6,602 bases of DNA. It comes from an uncultured Collinsella sp. (GTDB lineage: Bacteria; Actinomycetota; Coriobacteriia; Coriobacteriales; Coriobacteriaceae). A program made the position numbers and the translations under genes. The number at the start of each line of letters is the position of its first letter. Position 1 is the first letter of the stretch. Below the pieces are notes generated by a model, which searched no databases, had not been told where the DNA came from, and worked only from the letters and a program-made list of their open reading frames with translations. Shown here piece by piece: positions 1 through 5,457 of the stretch. The stretch is taken from the NCBI GenBank assembly GCA_934646965.1, contig CAKUEZ010000112.1, positions 1-6,602 of the forward strand, written 5' to 3'.

Positions 1-70
1 GTTGACTGGATTTGAACCAGCGACCCCTGCGTCCCGAACGCAGTGCTCTACCAAACTGAGCCACAACCCG
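1..70 (-). tRNA. tRNA-Pro (anticodon CGG), 3' end cut off by the window edge
   Basis: Read on the minus strand, this stretch folds as a tRNA. The 5' acceptor strand CGGGTTG pairs with CAAC at the window edge, and the remaining CCG would lie just outside. A D-arm with TTTGGTAGAGC is present. The anticodon stem CTGCG/CGCAG encloses the loop TTCGGGA. The T-arm is GCTGG/CCAGT around TTCAAAT, including the first-pair G-T wobble also found in other bacterial proline tRNAs. The anticodon CGG is at plus-strand positions 34-36 and reads the proline codon CCG. G follows the anticodon, as expected for proline tRNAs. The 5' end is placed at 70. About 7 bases, including the discriminator base and any encoded CCA, fall beyond base 1. 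It lies 49 bases downstream of ispE on the same strand, so it may be read through from ispE, use its own promoter, or both. Confidence 0.96.
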
Positions 71-78
71 TTAGCTCA

Positions 79-84
79 ACTATA
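79..84 (-). promoter_or_regulatory. Candidate -10 box for the tRNA gene
   Basis: On the minus strand the ispE-tRNA gap holds TATAGT, which matches five of six positions of the TATAAT consensus. Transcription would begin near base 72, only about two bases before the mature tRNA 5' end. I found no good -35 hexamer at 16-18 bases and no TG extension. The call rests on the -10 match, its position, and the recurrence of CTATAG in the other promoter-type gaps of this window. Confidence 0.3.
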
Positions 85-119
85 GTAACAAAGATTTCCG
101 TCGTGTGCTAGAGAAATTT

Positions 120-1016
120 TTACTTCTTTGGCACTTCGATGCGAACCGTGTCTGAGATAAGCTCCGTCGCGCAGGCCCACCAGCCATTTTGCTGCGCGAC
201 TGCCGCAAGATTGGCAGCCGTGGCAGCAGTGTCGCAAAGAGCAAACGAGCAGGCACCCGACCCGCACACGTTTACGGCAACGGTACCGTCCTGCGCGCGC
301 AACCAATCGAGCACCGTTTTGATCTGTGGCTCCATCTGTGCGGAGATGATGCCCAAATTGTTGTGGATGAGCGCGTATGCCGTCTCGACGTCACCGGCGC
401 GCAAGGCCGAGGCAATCGCGCCGGGCTTGTCTGCCGGTACCGGGGTCTCATCAAAACGTCGATAGGCTTCAATTGTTGAAACGCTTGCCTCGCGCGGCTT
501 GACCAGTACGACGGGCATCGCGGGCAGCGCGGGATACTCAGTCGCCAGTACGTCTCCCCCGCCCACGTAGAACGCAGGGCTCGCGTGCAAAAAGAAGGGA
601 ACATCGGCGCCAATGCCGCGGGCGATCTCGTCGAGTGCGGAATCGGCGCGGTCGACGCCCCAAAGCTCCGCCAAGGCGACAATGACCGCCGCGGCGTCCG
701 TCGAGGGACCGCCCAGGCCGGCACACAGCGGGATGTGCTTCTCAATCGTCACGCAAACGTTGGCCTCGCGACCATAGTGCTCAGCCATAGCGGCAGCAGC
801 ACGATACGCCGTATTCTTTTGCATGGGAAAATCGGATGCCGGAACCGTCTGTACGGTCAGCTCCTGTGCCGGGGCGACCGTCACGGTATCGGCAAGACCG
901 ACGGCTGCCATCAGGGAATCGACCTTGTGGTAGCCGCGGTCGTCACGCTCGGTATGAACCCCCAGGTAGAGGTTAATCTTTGCCGGCGCGGAAAGAGTCA
1001 GGGACCAATCGGTCAC
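120..1016 (-). CDS. ispE: 4-diphosphocytidyl-2-C-methyl-D-erythritol kinase
   Basis: This GHMP-family kinase phosphorylates CDP-methylerythritol with ATP in the cytosolic MEP (non-mevalonate) isoprenoid pathway. The 298 residues are close to the usual family length. The N-terminus carries the family motif APAKINLYLGV (about 10-20), with Lys13 matching the catalytic lysine, followed by RGYHKVDSL. The ATP-binding glycine loop is at about 98-110, and GADVPFF at 136-142 supplies the catalytic Asp138. A C-terminal glycine motif, CGSGACSFAL, starts at about 251. The glycine loop reads GLGGPSTDAA rather than the common GLGGGSSDAA, a conservative variant. The start is GTG at 1016, chosen because GAGGAG at 1025-1030 sits 8 bases upstream and because the protein then begins right before the conserved motif. 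Only 2 bases separate it from the veg stop, so the two genes are almost certainly cotranscribed and translationally coupled. The stop is TAA at 120-122. Confidence 0.95.
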   Translation of the reverse strand: MTDWSLTLSAPAKINLYLGVHTERDDRGYHKVDSLMAAVGLADTVTVAPAQELTVQTVPASDFPMQKNTAYRAAAAMAEHYGREANVCVTIEKHIPLCAGLGGPSTDAAAVIVALAELWGVDRADSALDEIARGIGADVPFFLHASPAFYVGGGDVLATEYPALPAMPVVLVKPREASVSTIEAYRRFDETPVPADKPGAIASALRAGDVETAYALIHNNLGIISAQMEPQIKTVLDWLRAQDGTVAVNVCGSGACSFALCDTAATAANLAAVAQQNGWWACATELISDTVRIEVPKK

Positions 1017-1018
1017 CG

Positions 1019-1315
1019 TTAGTGCTCCTCGAGCTGATTGCCGAGCGGGGTAAAGATGTGCTCGCCGCTCTCGGGGTCGAACAGCTCGACCTGGCCGGTG
1101 AGGACATCGATATACTGGTAAGACTGACGCGACTTGCGGCCACGGCGCTCGTCAACCTCGACGATAAAGACAGCGGGGTGAACGCTCTTGATGGTGCCCA
1201 TGCGCTCGACGACGCGGGTGCGGCCCATGTTGGCCTTCACCTTAACGCGATCGCCCACCATATCGGTCAGCTTCTCGTGGATGTCGTCGACGTGATTGAC
1301 TTCCATCTCTTCCAT
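1019..1315 (-). CDS. veg: Veg family protein
   Basis: This small 98-residue protein matches the Veg family of Gram-positive bacteria. The signature is visible as VGDRVKVKANMGR (about 20-32), then VVERMGTIKSVHPAVFIVEV, then SYQYIDVLTGQVELF. It aligns by eye with B. subtilis Veg, which has LKANGGR, IERSG, PSVFVVQ and SYADILTETVEL in the same order. The family has a small beta-barrel-like fold. In Bacillus it has been linked to biofilm gene control, but its molecular role is unsettled, so no function should be assumed here. The start ATG at 1315 is preferred over TTG at 1339 and ATG at 1306 because GGAGG at 1324-1328 lies 8 bases upstream of it. The C-terminal tail after VELF is longer than in Bacillus, with an acidic end (QLEEH). 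Veg next to ispE is also the Bacillus arrangement, although there sspF intervenes; here the gap is 2 bases. Confidence 0.88.
   Translation of the reverse strand: MEEMEVNHVDDIHEKLTDMVGDRVKVKANMGRTRVVERMGTIKSVHPAVFIVEVDERRGRKSRQSYQYIDVLTGQVELFDPESGEHIFTPLGNQLEEH
1025..1030 (-). promoter_or_regulatory. ispE ribosome binding site inside the end of veg
   Basis: GAGGAG on the minus strand overlaps the last codons of veg and lies 8 bases before the ispE GTG. It decides the ispE start and implies translational coupling. Confidence 0.8.
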
Positions 1316-1323
1316 GAACAGGG

Positions 1324-1328
1324 CCTCC
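1324..1328 (-). promoter_or_regulatory. veg ribosome binding site
   Basis: GGAGG on the minus strand lies 8 bases before the ATG at 1315. It selects that start over the upstream TTG at 1339 and the downstream ATG at 1306. Confidence 0.8.
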
Positions 1329-1346
1329 AGAAGGTGCAATTCAAAA

Positions 1347-1362
1347 AGGGGATAATACCCCT
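1347..1362 (-). other. Short GC hairpin followed by T-run in the veg leader
   Basis: On the minus strand, GGGG and CCCC flank TATTAT. One further A-T pair closes the stem, and five Ts follow at 1343-1347. The stem is only 4-5 pairs, so it is a weak terminator or attenuator candidate at best. TATTAT could instead be read as a -10 box, but no convincing -35 hexamer lies upstream of it. Confidence 0.3.
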
Positions 1363-1382
1363 AAGATAGACAAAACTCTAAT

Positions 1383-1391
1383 ACTATAGCA
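1383..1391 (-). promoter_or_regulatory. Candidate extended -10 promoter for veg-ispE
   Basis: The minus strand reads TGCTATAGT, a TGn extension followed by TATAGT, five of six matches to the -10 consensus. A weak -35-like TTGCGC lies 18 bases upstream at 1407-1412, at the very edge of the palindromic repeat. Transcription would start near 1376, giving a leader of about 60 bases before veg. The same TGCTATAG string recurs before rdgB and before the HAD gene. Confidence 0.45.
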
Positions 1392-1410
1392 CCCTACTAC
1401 AGCCATGCGC

Positions 1411-1446
1411 AAGTAGCTAATTTGGGACGGGGCTTTTTAGCTACTT
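1411..1446. repeat. Left hairpin of the palindromic repeat
   Basis: Ten perfectly paired bases, AAGTAGCTAA and TTAGCTACTT, enclose the 16-base core TTTGGGACGGGGCTTT. The stem includes a GTAG tetranucleotide, a motif that in known REP elements is linked to RAYT transposases. Here it lies inside the stem rather than 5' of it. Confidence 0.85.
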
Positions 1447-1485
1447 CTACGTCGGACAGCTATCCCCGTTCCAGAAAACATGCGC

Positions 1486-1522
1486 AAGTAGCTAAAAGAG
1501 CCCCGTCCCAAATTAGCTACTT
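1486..1522 (-). terminator. Right hairpin of the repeat, possible dtd terminator
   Basis: The hairpin begins at the dtd stop codon and has the same 10-pair stem around a 17-base core that is inverted relative to the left unit. It is the first structure a transcript leaving dtd would form. No run of Ts follows the stem on the minus strand, so it is not a classical intrinsic terminator. Stopping or protecting the 3' end of the dtd transcript is inferred from position only. Confidence 0.4.
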
Positions 1523-1967
1523 ACAGATTGTCCGTGTCTAAGACGATGGTGAATGGGCCGTCATTGACGAGGTCGACCTTCATGTCGGCGCCAAAGATGC
1601 CGTGCGCCACGTGTTCAACGTCTTGGCGCACCAGCGTCAGGAAGTACTCGTAAAGCTCGTTGGCCACATCGGGCGCGCCGGCATCCGTAAAGGACGGACG
1701 GCGACCATGACGGCAGTCGGCAAAGAGTGTGAACTGCGACACCACGAGCACTTCGCCATCGACATCGGCAAGCGCCAGGTTGGTCTTTCCGTTCTCGTCC
1801 TCGTTAATGCGCAGGCCACGAAGCTTGCCCCACAGCTTATCGGCCTCGGCGCGCGTGTCGCCGTGGCCTACGCCCAGCAACACCAAGTAGCCGCGTCCAA
1901 TACGACCCACGCACTCGCCGTCGACCGTCACGCCGGCGTTGAGCACGCGCTGCACTACCGCGCGCAC
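1521..1967 (-). CDS. dtd: D-aminoacyl-tRNA deacylase
   Basis: Dtd hydrolyses the ester of D-amino acids wrongly attached to tRNA, freeing the tRNA and keeping D-residues out of proteins. The 148 residues are near the usual length of about 145. The N-terminus [18 protein letters not shown] is typical. The two active-site motifs are intact: SQFTLFAD at 77-84 and the cross-subunit NDGPFT at 135-140, with the Gly137-Pro138 pair that reads chirality. The enzyme works as a cytosolic homodimer, by family knowledge. The start is GTG at 1967, supported by GAGGAG at 1974-1979 and the family N-terminus. The gene begins 3 bases after the rdgB stop, so the pair is cotranscribed and likely coupled. Its TAA stop overlaps the edge of the palindromic repeat. 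Nearby murI makes D-glutamate, which makes a D-residue proofreader a sensible neighbour, although a functional link is only inferred. Confidence 0.96.
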   Translation of the reverse strand: MRAVVQRVLNAGVTVDGECVGRIGRGYLVLLGVGHGDTRAEADKLWGKLRGLRINEDENGKTNLALADVDGEVLVVSQFTLFADCRHGRRPSFTDAGAPDVANELYEYFLTLVRQDVEHVAHGIFGADMKVDLVNDGPFTIVLDTDNL

Positions 1968-1970
1968 GGC

Positions 1971-2612
1971 CTACTCCTCGCCGGTCAGCTTGGCGGACAG
2001 ATGCTCGAGCGCATGGAAGCGATGGCTGATGGCGTTCTTCTCGTCCGCCGTCAGCTCGGCCATGGTCTTGCCCGGCGTGTCGACCGGCAGGAACAGCGGG
2101 TCGTAGCCAAAGCCGTGATCGCCGCGCCCCTCGTGCGCGATGACACCTTCGCAGGCGCCCTCGCCATAGGTGACCAGGCCGCCCGTATCGATAAGCGCAA
2201 CGACGCTCATAAAGCGCGCGGTGCGGTCCTCATCGGCCACGCCCTCCAGGTTCACGAGCAGCTTGGCGTTGTTGGCGGCATCGTCGCCGTGCACGCCCGC
2301 GTAACGTGCGCTATATACGCCGGGCTCGCCGTTTAGGGCATCGACGACCAAACCAGAATCATCAGCGATAGCCATAAGGCCCGTCTCCTCGACCGCTGCC
2401 TGGGCCTTAATGATGGCGTTCTCCAAAAACGTCGTACCGTTTTCCTCAGGGTCCTCAAAATCGCCCAGCTGACCCAGCGCCACAAAGCGCACTTCGGGCA
2501 TAACTTTGCCCAAAATAGCCTCGATCTCGGTGAGTTTGTGAGCGTTGCCCGTGGCCACGACAATGGTCGCCGCCGGGTCGAGGGTGTCGATATCGATCTT
2601 CTCAAGTGCCAT
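1971..2612 (-). CDS. rdgB: XTP/dITP pyrophosphatase (RdgB/HAM1 family)
   Basis: This enzyme hydrolyses non-canonical purine triphosphates such as dITP and XTP to monophosphates, so they are not built into DNA or RNA. The 213 residues contain the full motif set. ATGNAHKLTEI at about 20-30 binds the triphosphate. ENGTTFLENA at 57-66 and DDSGL at 84-88 supply acidic and metal-binding residues, followed by EPGVYSARYAG. FGYDPLF at 168-174 and SHR at 196-198 complete the base-recognition side. The start ATG at 2612 follows a near-perfect AAGGAGG at 2619-2625 with 6 bases between. A TTG at 2648 would be in frame but lacks this support. Compared with E. coli RdgB there is an N-terminal extension of about 15 residues (MALEKIDIDTLDPAA). 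It is followed by dtd in a 3-base coupled arrangement and preceded by rph after a hairpin. The stop is TAG at 1971-1973. Confidence 0.95.
   Translation of the reverse strand: MALEKIDIDTLDPAATIVVATGNAHKLTEIEAILGKVMPEVRFVALGQLGDFEDPEENGTTFLENAIIKAQAAVEETGLMAIADDSGLVVDALNGEPGVYSARYAGVHGDDAANNAKLLVNLEGVADEDRTARFMSVVALIDTGGLVTYGEGACEGVIAHEGRGDHGFGYDPLFLPVDTPGKTMAELTADEKNAISHRFHALEHLSAKLTGEE
1974..1979 (-). promoter_or_regulatory. dtd ribosome binding site inside the end of rdgB
   Basis: GAGGAG on the minus strand overlaps the last codons of rdgB and lies 6 bases before the dtd GTG. It supports the GTG start and coupled translation. Confidence 0.75.
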
Positions 2613-2618
2613 GACTGG

Positions 2619-2625
2619 CCTCCTT
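2619..2625 (-). promoter_or_regulatory. rdgB ribosome binding site, near-consensus
   Basis: AAGGAGG on the minus strand lies 6 bases before the ATG at 2612. It fixes the rdgB start and rules against the in-frame TTG at 2648. Confidence 0.85.
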
Positions 2626-2628
2626 GTC

Positions 2629-2637
2629 TCTATAGCA
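2629..2637 (-). promoter_or_regulatory. Candidate extended -10 promoter for rdgB-dtd
   Basis: The minus strand reads TGCTATAGA, the same string as before veg. No -35 hexamer is visible at 16-18 bases. Standard spacing would place the transcript start near 2622, inside the ribosome binding site, leaving a leader of only about 10 bases. That is unusually short, so confidence is low despite the good motif. Confidence 0.3.
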
Positions 2638-2720
2638 AAACCACCCAAGGGAAATTGGCCTCGAGCCCTTTCCCCTCTTTGGCGGCAGAAACCTTACCGT
2701 TCGGCATTTCCGCAGATAAA

Positions 2721-2755
2721 ACCTGCCAAAATAAACCTGTCCCTTTTTGGTAGGT
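2721..2755 (-). terminator. Hairpin directly after rph, likely terminator
   Basis: On the minus strand an 11-base arm (2745-2755, beginning with the last base of the rph stop codon) pairs with 2721-2731. One A-C mismatch interrupts the stem and the loop is 13 bases. The stem is GC-rich at its base, and the stretch TTTTAT follows at 2716-2721. Position and form suit a moderate intrinsic terminator separating murI-rph from rdgB-dtd. The loop and distal arm repeat a related string on the plus strand (AAACCTGCC near 2719 and AAACCTGTCC near 2733), so slippage or a small dispersed repeat could also explain it. Confidence 0.5.
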
Positions 2756-3480
2756 TAGGCGAGGGCTTGGCGCTGGAGCTCGATGAGCTCGGCGATGCCC
2801 TTGTCACCCAAGTCGAGCAGGGCGTTGAGGCGCTTGCGGTCGAAAGGCGCCTGCTCACCGGTGCCCTGGAGCTCGATCATCTCACCGTTGTCGGTGGCGA
2901 CGAGGTTCATGTCGACCTCGGCGTGGCTATCTTCGGAATAATCGAGGTCAAGCAGGGTGTTGCCGTCGACAACGCCCATGGAGATAGCAGCGACCTGACC
3001 CGTGAGCGGAATACGCTCGATCTTGCCGGCCTCGACCCACATGGCAAGCGCGTCGTGCAGCGCCACCCAGGCGCCGGTAATGCTCGCCGTACGTGTGCCG
3101 CCGTCGGCCTGGATCACGTCGCAGTCGACGGTGACGGTGTACTCGCCGAGCGCCTTCATGTTGACGACGGTGCGCAGGCTGCGACCGATCAGGCGCTCGA
3201 TCTCCATGGAGCGGCCCTTGCGGTTGGCATGCTCGCGCTTACAGCGCTTGCCGGTCGACGCCGGCAGCATGGCATACTCCGCCGTTACCCATCCGGCCTT
3301 GGCGCCCTTGCGCCAGCCCGGCACGCCCTCTTCGATGGTGGCGGCACACAGCACGCGCGTGTCGCCGAACTCAGCCAGGCACGAACCGTGTGCATGCTTC
3401 ATAACACCACGGGTGAGCTTGACCGGGCGCAATTCGTTGGCAGCGCGCCCGTTGGAGCGGTTGACCTGCATGTACTCCAT
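2755..3480 (-). CDS. rph: Ribonuclease PH
   Basis: RNase PH is a phosphate-dependent 3'-5' exoribonuclease that trims tRNA precursors and works as a cytosolic ring-shaped hexamer, by family knowledge. The 241 residues are full length. [11 protein letters not shown] (10-20) opens the fold. [16 protein letters not shown] (32-47) and [11 protein letters not shown] (63-73) follow. [16 protein letters not shown] (88-103) covers the substrate helix, and [19 protein letters not shown] (119-136) carries the phosphate-binding GTR. The C-terminal [15 protein letters not shown] and [11 protein letters not shown] complete the catalytic domain. The position after MEI, usually Gln in EIQRLIGR, is Glu95. 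The start ATG at 3480 follows AAAGGAT at 3487-3493; a second ATG at 3471 is possible but less well spaced. It sits 48 bases after murI and probably shares its transcript. The order murI-rph-rdgB resembles the racE-gerM-rph-ysnA region of B. subtilis. Confidence 0.96.
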   Translation of the reverse strand: MEYMQVNRSNGRAANELRPVKLTRGVMKHAHGSCLAEFGDTRVLCAATIEEGVPGWRKGAKAGWVTAEYAMLPASTGKRCKREHANRKGRSMEIERLIGRSLRTVVNMKALGEYTVTVDCDVIQADGGTRTASITGAWVALHDALAMWVEAGKIERIPLTGQVAAISMGVVDGNTLLDLDYSEDSHAEVDMNLVATDNGEMIELQGTGEQAPFDRKRLNALLDLGDKGIAELIELQRQALA

Positions 3481-3528
3481 AGAACTATCCTTTCGACAAA
3501 AGGTGAAAGCAAAGACTCCGAGCCGCGT

Positions 3529-4413
3529 CTATTTGAGCTCGTCGATATCAATATGTTCGATGCTCTTGAGCGGCTGGCCAAAGATAAAGCTGCCCGCCAC
3601 CGCAAACTCGGCAATGTTATCGGCCGTCGTCGCAAAGCGATGCTGCGGCTCGGCAGCGTCGCCCGCCAGCTGCTCACGACGCGTGAGGATATCGGTCAGC
3701 TCGCGCGTGGTCTCCTCGGCGGAGCTCACCACGCGCACCCCGGAGCCCAGCGCATGGCGGATGGGTCCCACCAGCAGCGGGAAGTGCGTGCAGCCAAGCA
3801 CCACGGTATCGATACCGTGGTCGCGCAGCGGCTCAACCGTGGCACCCACCAGCGCACGTACGGCCGGCGTATCGAAGATGTCCTCGTTCTCGAGCCACTG
3901 CTCCTGCAGATGTGCACCCGAGGCGAGCTCGTGCTCGACGACCTCGACAAAACTCGAAGCCGGGCATCCATACACGTCCACGCCGGCATCCAAATCCTGA
4001 ATGGCACGCGTGTAAGCACCCGAGCGAATGGTGAGGTTGGTGGCGAGCACGCCCACGCGGCGCGTGCGAGTGCTGTTAATCGCCGCACGTGCGCCCGGCG
4101 CGATGACACCGATCACGGGAACGTCGAGCACCTGCTGAGCCAGACGCAAGGCCGCTGCAGTCGCCGTGTTGCAAGCGATGACCATGATCTTGACGTCATG
4201 CTTCGACAGCCAGCGGCCCGCCTGCAGCGCAAATGAGCGCACCTCGTCCTCGGTGCGGGTGCCATAAGGGCAGCGTTTGGTGTCGCCGAAGTAGTAGACG
4301 GACTCGTGCGGCAGCGCCGTCGCGATGGCGCGTGCAACCGTCAGGCCGCCCAGACCCGAGTCGAATACGCCAATGGGCCGCGTGTCCCCGGCTAGATTCT
4401 CGATATCGGACAT
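3529..4413 (-). CDS. murI: Glutamate racemase
   Basis: MurI interconverts L- and D-glutamate without cofactor and supplies D-glutamate for the peptidoglycan stem peptide. The 294 residues are slightly above the usual 260-290. IGVFDSGLGGLTV at 14-26 contains the conserved Asp-Ser. YFGDTKRCPYG at 41-51 binds substrate. ACNTAT at 80-85 gives the first catalytic cysteine, Cys81, and LGCTHFPLL at 206-214 gives the second, Cys208, with His210 beside it. Both halves of the pseudo-symmetric fold are intact. The start ATG at 4413 lies just before the first motif, with a purine-rich GGTGAGG (4416-4422) very close upstream. The open frame continues upstream to 4551, but that part overlaps the HAD gene and lacks any family motif. 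The gene sits 53 bases after the HAD gene and 48 before rph, so one transcript for the three is likely. The stop is TAG at 3529-3531. Confidence 0.95.
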   Translation of the reverse strand: MSDIENLAGDTRPIGVFDSGLGGLTVARAIATALPHESVYYFGDTKRCPYGTRTEDEVRSFALQAGRWLSKHDVKIMVIACNTATAAALRLAQQVLDVPVIGVIAPGARAAINSTRTRRVGVLATNLTIRSGAYTRAIQDLDAGVDVYGCPASSFVEVVEHELASGAHLQEQWLENEDIFDTPAVRALVGATVEPLRDHGIDTVVLGCTHFPLLVGPIRHALGSGVRVVSSAEETTRELTDILTRREQLAGDAAEPQHRFATTADNIAEFAVAGSFIFGQPLKSIEHIDIDELK

Positions 4414-4466
4414 TACCTCACCAGATTCTCTCTCGAAAAGATATGGCTCAGAACGATGGGGCCGCG

Positions 4467-5378
4467 CTACGAACGAGCCGCGACGAGCAGCTCTGCCGTT
4501 GCCACCCAGCCGTCGACAATCTTGCCGCGGGTGACGTAAGCGTTGTCGCAAGCGTCCAGGAACTCGGGGGCGCCGGCGCTGGTCAGGCCGTTCTCGACCA
4601 GGCAGAACGTGCCCACGTGGTCGGCCATGTAAAAGTCGGACTCGGAATCGCCAAGCGCCAGCGTCTCCTCGCGCTCGATACCCAAGTGTTCGCAGAAGCG
4701 TGCGACCGCCACGCCCTTGTCGAGGCCCGACGGGTTGATGTTGAACGCACGACCGTCCTCGACGCGATCGAGCTCGAGCGTCGTCGGCTTGGACAGATGC
4801 GTCAGGTGACCGTTGCAGGCCCAGACCAGACCGCAGCCAACCTCGTCGAGAATGGCCTGCGCCTCGTCATCGGGGATATCGCCGCGCATGCCGACGGTGA
4901 CCTCGCGGTACTTGTAACCGGTCGACATGTCGTTGTGATACTCGATCTTGTGCGGCCAGCGGGCGAGAATCTTCTCGCACACGCCTGTCTGCTCAATCAC
5001 CTGGTGCGGTGTGAGACCGCAGGAAGGGTCGTAGGGCATGTCGCCAGTCAGGTACTCCCAGTCGTTGGCCTTGAGGTCGTACATGACCAGGCCGCCCATC
5101 TCGCCGATGTAGGAGTTGAGGCCGAGCACGCGCGCGTCCTCGTGGATCATCGTGCGGTTGCGACCCGAGGTGGGAACCACCTGGATGCCGGCGCGAGCAA
5201 GCGCCACGACGGCCTCGACGAGCTTGGTCGAAGGATTGCCGTCGTTATCGCGCAGCACGCAGGATCCGGGCGCGAGCATCGTGGCGTCCAGATCGGTAAA
5301 GACGTATTTGACCTTGGCCAAGCGCTCGCGCAGCTCGCCCGAAAGCTCGGCAACGGTCGGCAGGGTGTTGTGGGACAT
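4467..5378 (-). CDS. HAD-superfamily hydrolase, Cof-like (type IIB) phosphatase
   Basis: The 303-residue protein has the four HAD motifs in order. Motif I is DLDATML at 29-35, with nucleophile Asp29 and acid Asp31. Motif II is TSGR at 70-73. The motif III lysine is Lys221 in SGLDKGVAV, and motif IV is GDSESD at 243-248. The large insert between motifs II and III (about 95-205) is the cap expected of type IIB (Cof) phosphatases. Motif I has Ala where the family usually has Gly (DxDGT). The substrate cannot be named; sugar phosphates and related small phosphoesters are typical for the class. The lack of a signal peptide suggests a cytosolic enzyme. The start ATG at 5378 is preferred over GTG at 5384, because GGAG at 5384-5387 then lies 5 bases upstream of the ATG, whereas it would overlap the GTG. 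The gene is followed by murI on the same strand, so a role near cell-wall sugar or nucleotide metabolism is possible but unproven. Confidence 0.88.
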   Translation of the reverse strand: MSHNTLPTVAELSGELRERLAKVKYVFTDLDATMLAPGSCVLRDNDGNPSTKLVEAVVALARAGIQVVPTSGRNRTMIHEDARVLGLNSYIGEMGGLVMYDLKANDWEYLTGDMPYDPSCGLTPHQVIEQTGVCEKILARWPHKIEYHNDMSTGYKYREVTVGMRGDIPDDEAQAILDEVGCGLVWACNGHLTHLSKPTTLELDRVEDGRAFNINPSGLDKGVAVARFCEHLGIEREETLALGDSESDFYMADHVGTFCLVENGLTSAGAPEFLDACDNAYVTRGKIVDGWVATAELLVAARS

Positions 5379-5383
5379 GGTCA

Positions 5384-5387
5384 CTCC
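5384..5387 (-). promoter_or_regulatory. Ribosome binding site deciding the HAD gene start
   Basis: GGAG on the minus strand overlaps the alternative GTG codon at 5384 and lies 5 bases before the ATG at 5378. This favours the ATG. Confidence 0.6.
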
Positions 5388-5422
5388 GTTTACGTAGAAG
5401 GGTTTGGACTTAGAAGGCGTGT

Positions 5423-5448
5423 TTCGACCGAAGCAAGCACGGCTCGAA
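5423..5448 (-). other. Imperfect inverted repeat in the leader of the HAD gene
   Basis: On the minus strand TTCGAGCCG and CGGTCGAA can pair as eight base pairs with one bulged G around a 9-base loop. No T-run follows, so it is not an intrinsic terminator. It lies between the candidate promoter and the HAD start and could be a leader hairpin or a protein-binding site. Chance is also possible. Confidence 0.35.
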
Positions 5449-5457
5449 CATTACACA

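Larger units (their letters stand above)
1404..1522. repeat. Nested palindromic intergenic repeat: two hairpins with opposed cores
   Basis: Two similar units occupy most of the gap between veg and dtd. Both begin with the same 17 bases, catgcgcaagtagctaa, at 1404-1420 and 1479-1495. Each then forms a hairpin, closed by AAGTAGCTAA and TTAGCTACTT with a 16- or 17-base core. The core of the second unit is the reverse complement of the first, apart from one extra base. The hairpins at 1411-1446 and 1486-1522 therefore also form one inverted repeat of about 36 bases with a 39-base spacer. The right arm ends within the dtd stop codon. The layout resembles REP doublets or a MITE. I infer it is a dispersed element, but one copy alone cannot prove that. 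Confidence 0.85.

Noticed and set aside
1447..1485. Spacer between the two hairpins as a possible small gene or regulatory RNA
   Set aside because: It is only 39 bases, has no start with a ribosome binding site, and no promoter leading into it was found.
1404..1522. CRISPR-like repeat array
   Set aside because: There are only two units, their cores are inverted relative to each other, and there is no series of equal spacers or cas gene.
1602..2336. A 244-codon open frame on the plus strand
   Set aside because: It is antisense to dtd and rdgB, both well supported, and its composition (rich in Ala, Val, His, Arg, Gln) is typical of shadow translation.
2613..2648. Upstream TTG start for rdgB, adding 12 residues
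   Set aside because: The near-consensus AAGGAGG at 2619-2625 serves the ATG at 2612 and would lie inside the coding region if the TTG were used.
2545..4236. A 563-codon open frame on the plus strand
   Set aside because: It lies antisense to rph, part of rdgB and most of murI, which have complete family motifs. It shows no recognisable domain, and long antisense frames are expected from GC-rich codon bias.
4414..4551. Upstream extension of murI by 46 residues
   Set aside because: The extension overlaps the end of the HAD gene, is rich in arginine without family motifs, and the ATG at 4413 sits exactly where MurI proteins normally begin.
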